NCBI GenBank assembly: GCA_934247335.1
Contig: CAKQJJ010000057.1
Coordinates: 1-7,744, forward strand
Source of the DNA: an uncultured Clostridia bacterium
GTDB lineage: Bacteria > Bacillota > Clostridia > Christensenellales > Pumilibacteraceae
Length of the DNA: 7,744 nucleotides
Reading direction: 5' to 3'
The notes beneath the pieces are model-generated. The model saw only the letters and a list, made by a program, of their open reading frames with translations. It did not search any database and had not been told where the DNA came from. Within the stretch, counting starts at the first letter, position 1. Every line of letters begins with the position of its first letter. Below, piece by piece: positions 6,901 through 7,744 of this stretch. The position numbers and the translations under genes are program-made.

Positions 6901-7165
6901 GTTAAGCCGCGAAAAAATGTGCGTGTCGCTTTCCACCGACGGCGGAGTTACTTTCCCGCATCGCCTCATCGTGGACAACCGCAGCGACGTTTCCTATCCC
7001 GATATCGCGGTTGCCGATAACGGCGATATTTACGTCACCTGGGACAGAAATCGTTACGGCGTAAGAGAAATTCTGTACACCAAACTCACCGAACAGCAGC
7101 TACTCGCAGCCGGCGACGGAGACATCATGGACGCCGCGAATATCATTAAAATCGCGTCCAAGTAA
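3950..7165 (+). CDS. Multidomain surface lipoprotein: collagen-like rod, CBM9-like domain and C-terminal sialidase-fold propeller
   Basis: The open frame gives 1071 residues from GTG 3950. The true N-terminus is probably the frameshifted ATG 3928 (separate entry), because GTG 3950 has no ribosome binding site and lacks the basic signal-peptide n-region. A hydrophobic stretch ends at SVAC, with lipobox Cys 16. Domains: a short beta segment (27-52); an uninterrupted Gly-X-Y collagen-like rod, 58 triplets (54-227); AYEAFKEMYPDYAGDEQTFIEDL-type linker (228-252), common after bacterial collagen rods; a carboxypeptidase-regulatory-like beta-sandwich (264-340); a CBM9/DOMON-like carbohydrate-binding domain (345-550, with ESDNVEFVIHKK at 402-413); an unassigned domain (551-720); and a sialidase-superfamily propeller (735-1057). 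The propeller has Asp-boxes at 779-785, 889-896 (SLDNGKTW), 944-951 (SYDAGATW) and 995-1002 (STDGGVTF), plus WQGIP, FDP, NKPTKLKSGEW, VSYPD and REILY. It starts 65 bases after the regulator gene with no terminator between, so the two are likely cotranscribed. Predicted role: a cell-surface glycan-binding or glycan-cleaving protein; the substrate is unknown. Confidence 0.85.
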   Translation: MASLVVCFALIFSVACKGADGAAGNGIKSAVVEDGRLILILDDGSHLDLGLISGAQGEKGETGEQGPKGDQGEKGEPGEQGPKGDHGEKGETGEQGPKGDQGEKGETGEQGPKGDQGEKGETGEQGPKGDQGEKGETGEQGPKGDQGKKGEPGEQGPKGDQGEKGETGEQGPKGDRGEKGETGEQGPKGDRGEKGEPGEQGPKGDQGEKGETGEKGDKGETGATGKSAYEAFKEMYPDYAGDEQTFIEDLVNGRLGDFYIKSGAALLTLTVTDKNGLPVANAVVYAGEYRYMTNADGEAKIILFKDGASITVEKFGYGNAMLEISAEDIKNSEVNMTRNIQLETIKTASGYIPRSENYMDFVVPNGYNTAEYYYYVTYEETGVRVAIDVVDNDPASFSNCGESDNVEFVIHKKTIDANNSTGNSLRILAGLWNGQTFIKRATSGTAFGSDEYATLVKNGKVSELRSEKTVAADGYAGMTYEILLDYSLWGANRAALVGNMTIDAAARNSHAVNGAYSKDVSAFRYYAKRGAYWVRASRATLILADGKPVKNTFEVPTLTEMFESSSLGGGKSLMDNLAVVKGNGSVQRFGSDAFLFSNRMYYVDADTMPADLEGLAFLYKEMTEKATEFEVTEAGYVIVGVPAIGYDATLNALVSDGFTLVSDKLPNMAKNAGVTTEPTYYYVKWCEAGETYSVAKWNVVLFRSNGKFDGKNWMDASAAVNILSTDELKTKYDPATRQWQGIPGIETVTVNGKNRLWATWFTGMDKEPRVGNFAVYAFSDDGVTWTEAVTVDFDSTITDSRVFDPSLFNDGEGNIWLMWNQTNYNDEEVSIWYAKVTNPTAAIEDLKIEAPVCIGHGLKMNKPTKLKSGEWVYAAHDFNDIGYTKIYSSLDNGKTWNFKGKATVYSATFANETALAEGKDEQGKDVLMMWNRCATNYNVAVSYSYDAGATWSEASEWKLSGPSSRINARTLDSGNVLYVHHYNTLSREKMCVSLSTDGGVTFPHRLIVDNRSDVSYPDIAVADNGDIYVTWDRNRYGVREILYTKLTEQQLLAAGDGDIMDAANIIKIASK
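4118..4567 (+). repeat. Ten tandem 45-bp repeats encoding the collagen-like rod
   Basis: Each unit encodes the 15-residue theme GEKGETGEQGPKGDQ (five Gly-X-Y triplets). Units vary only at a few positions: T/P in the second triplet, Q/H/R at the end, and one E-to-K. Codons differ synonymously between units, so the array has drifted. An incomplete eleventh unit leads into GATGKS. KGE and KGD triplets are known to stabilise triple helices through Lys-acid pairs between chains, which suits a bacterial collagen without hydroxyproline. The protein should therefore trimerise. Confidence 0.9.
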
Positions 7166-7200
7166 AGTAAATAAATGACATAAAATTTAATAACGGTACG

Positions 7201-7244
7201 ACGAAAAAAGGTTCTTCGGGATTTTTCCCGAGGACCTTTTTCGT
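7201..7244 (+). terminator. Rho-independent terminator after the surface-protein gene
   Basis: A long hairpin pairs ACGAAAAAAGGTTCTTCGGG (7201-7220) with 7227-7244 across the loop ATTTTT, with one bulged base and one G-T pair. The right arm contains a run of five T residues. The A-run on the left arm means it could also terminate transcription coming from the right. It begins 36 bases after the stop codon. Confidence 0.85.
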
Positions 7245-7273
7245 ATGTGGGAGGTGGATGGAGAGAAAAGAAC

Positions 7274-7299
7274 GGGAGACCACAGGTCTCCCCCTACGG
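7274..7299 (-). repeat. Short GTAG-hairpin repeat with ACA loop
   Basis: GGGAGACC (7274-7281), loop ACA, GGTCTCCC (7285-7292), then CCTACGG (7293-7299). It has the same architecture and tail as 1864-1887 with an entirely different stem. Confidence 0.8.
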
Positions 7300-7360
7300 G
7301 GCGGTATGGGGCTGAGTGCACGGTAGGAATAAACTGCGTTCGCCCGCAAAACGTTTATAA

Positions 7361-7417
7361 AAGCCCTCTCCGTCGCGGAAAACCGCGCCACCTCTCCCGG
7401 AGTGAGAGGCTTTAAAA
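7361..7417. repeat. Nested palindromic MITE-like element, copy 2
   Basis: The sequence matches 1931-1988 except in the inner hairpin. This copy has CGCGG-AAAA-CCGCG (7374-7387) where copy 1 has CACGAT-AA-ATCGTG, so both arms changed together. The outer arms AAAGCCCTCTC and GAGAGGCTTT are complementary apart from one extra C. Confidence 0.8.
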
Positions 7418-7456
7418 GAAGTCAAAAGTTTGTGACAAAACGGAATCATTCTCACA

Positions 7457-7744
7457 GTAGGGACAGGCGTCCTCGACTGTCCGAATAGAATTGCGGCGGG
7501 AGCAAGCCACCCGCCCTACAAAAGAGGTCAAAAGTGCGTGACAAAACTAAATTATCCTATTTATAATATACCACTTGCTTTTACTTAACACTATGATCGG
7601 ACAGTCGGGGACGCCTGTCCCTACAGTTAGAAAACGAGCGTTTATGTTCGCACATACCAAAAAGCGTTGCGGGGTTTGGGACACAGCCGCAAGTGTCCCA
7701 ACGACTTTTTTGCTTCTTTTTTCTTCGCCTGAAAAAAGAAGATA
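7457..7744. repeat. Composite REPIN-like repeat, right copy (cut by window edge)
   Basis: It aligns with 1531-1820 over 288 against 290 bases and in the same orientation. GTAG plus GGACAG...CTGTCC lies at 7457-7482, GGCGGG/CCCGCC plus CTAC at 7495-7519, and the inverted GGACAG...CTGTCC-CTAC at 7599-7624. The tail ends in the same 11-bp CTTCTTTTTTC/GAAAAAAGAAG hairpin (7713-7741). The ends and tail are nearly identical to the left copy; the spacer at about 7521-7596 has diverged. The AGAAAACAA outer segment of the left copy is missing on the left side here. Confidence 0.85.
7676..7711 (+). terminator. Terminator-like hairpin inside the right composite repeat
   Basis: TTGGGACAC (7676-7684) pairs perfectly with GTGTCCCAA (7693-7701) across an 8-nt loop. 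After four bases comes a run of six T residues (7706-7711). In the left copy the right arm of this hairpin is mutated (around 1766-1776) although the T-run is kept, so a terminator function is conserved only here, if it exists at all. Confidence 0.45.

Larger units (their letters stand above)
7245..7744. other. Gene-free right end filled with hairpin repeats
   Basis: No gene is supported. The contents are a GTAG-hairpin (7274-7299), the second nested palindrome (7361-7417), a pair of imperfect direct repeats of about 30 nt (7421-7450 and 7527-7556) and the second composite repeat (7457-7744), which reaches the window edge. Bases 7300-7360 show only a weak TGCG/CGCA hairpin remnant near 7334-7348. 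Confidence 0.7.

Noticed and set aside
7146..7391. Possible 81-residue minus-strand gene at the right end
   Set aside because: It overlaps the terminator, a GTAG-hairpin and half of the nested palindrome; there is no family similarity.

Overview
The window looks like a chromosomal piece of an uncultured Gram-positive anaerobe, most likely a gut-type member of the Clostridia. The evidence is near-consensus sigma-A promoters, strong purine-rich ribosome binding sites, lipoprotein signal peptides, a BspA-type repeat protein, a collagen-like surface protein, and abundant short extragenic hairpin repeats of a kind I associate from memory with Clostridia metagenome assemblies. The taxonomic call is inference.

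Layout. Bases 1-225 (minus) hold the N-terminus of a lipoprotein that runs off the left edge and begins a BspA-like leucine-rich repeat domain. It diverges from a monocistronic flavin-reductase-family gene (480-1394, plus). Each gene has a perfect TTGACA-17-TATAAT promoter, and the second ends at a clear intrinsic terminator. Bases 1445-2150 contain no gene. They hold several hairpin repeats: a composite repeat of about 316 bp with long inverted arms, small hairpins next to GTAG/CTAC, and a nested palindrome element. Bases 2187-7165 hold two co-directional genes that appear to form one unit. After a rho-independent terminator (7201-7244), the same repeat families return (7274-7744), so the two-gene unit is bracketed by direct copies of the composite repeat.

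The two-gene unit is the most interesting part. The first gene encodes a protein without a signal peptide: a sialidase-fold beta-propeller fused to a C-terminal AraC-type DNA-binding domain. The second encodes a lipoprotein-like surface protein made of a 58-triplet collagen-like rod, a carboxypeptidase-regulatory-like beta-sandwich, a CBM9/DOMON-like domain, an unassigned domain and a C-terminal sialidase-fold propeller. The two propellers are recognisably homologous, sharing WQGIP, NKPT-L-SGEW, VSYS-D-G-TWSE, VSYPD and REILY. I infer a matched pair, in which an outer glycan-active or glycan-binding protein is controlled by a cytoplasmic regulator whose sensor domain is a paralogue of the outer protein's own propeller. 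Substrate and activity cannot be read from the sequence.

One caution concerns the second gene. Its best start (ATG 3928 behind AAGGAG) is out of frame with the body by one base and hits a stop after five codons. Removing one base near 3932-3935 would give a textbook lipoprotein signal peptide. This is a real frameshift, a sequence error, or a leader with reinitiation at GTG 3950.
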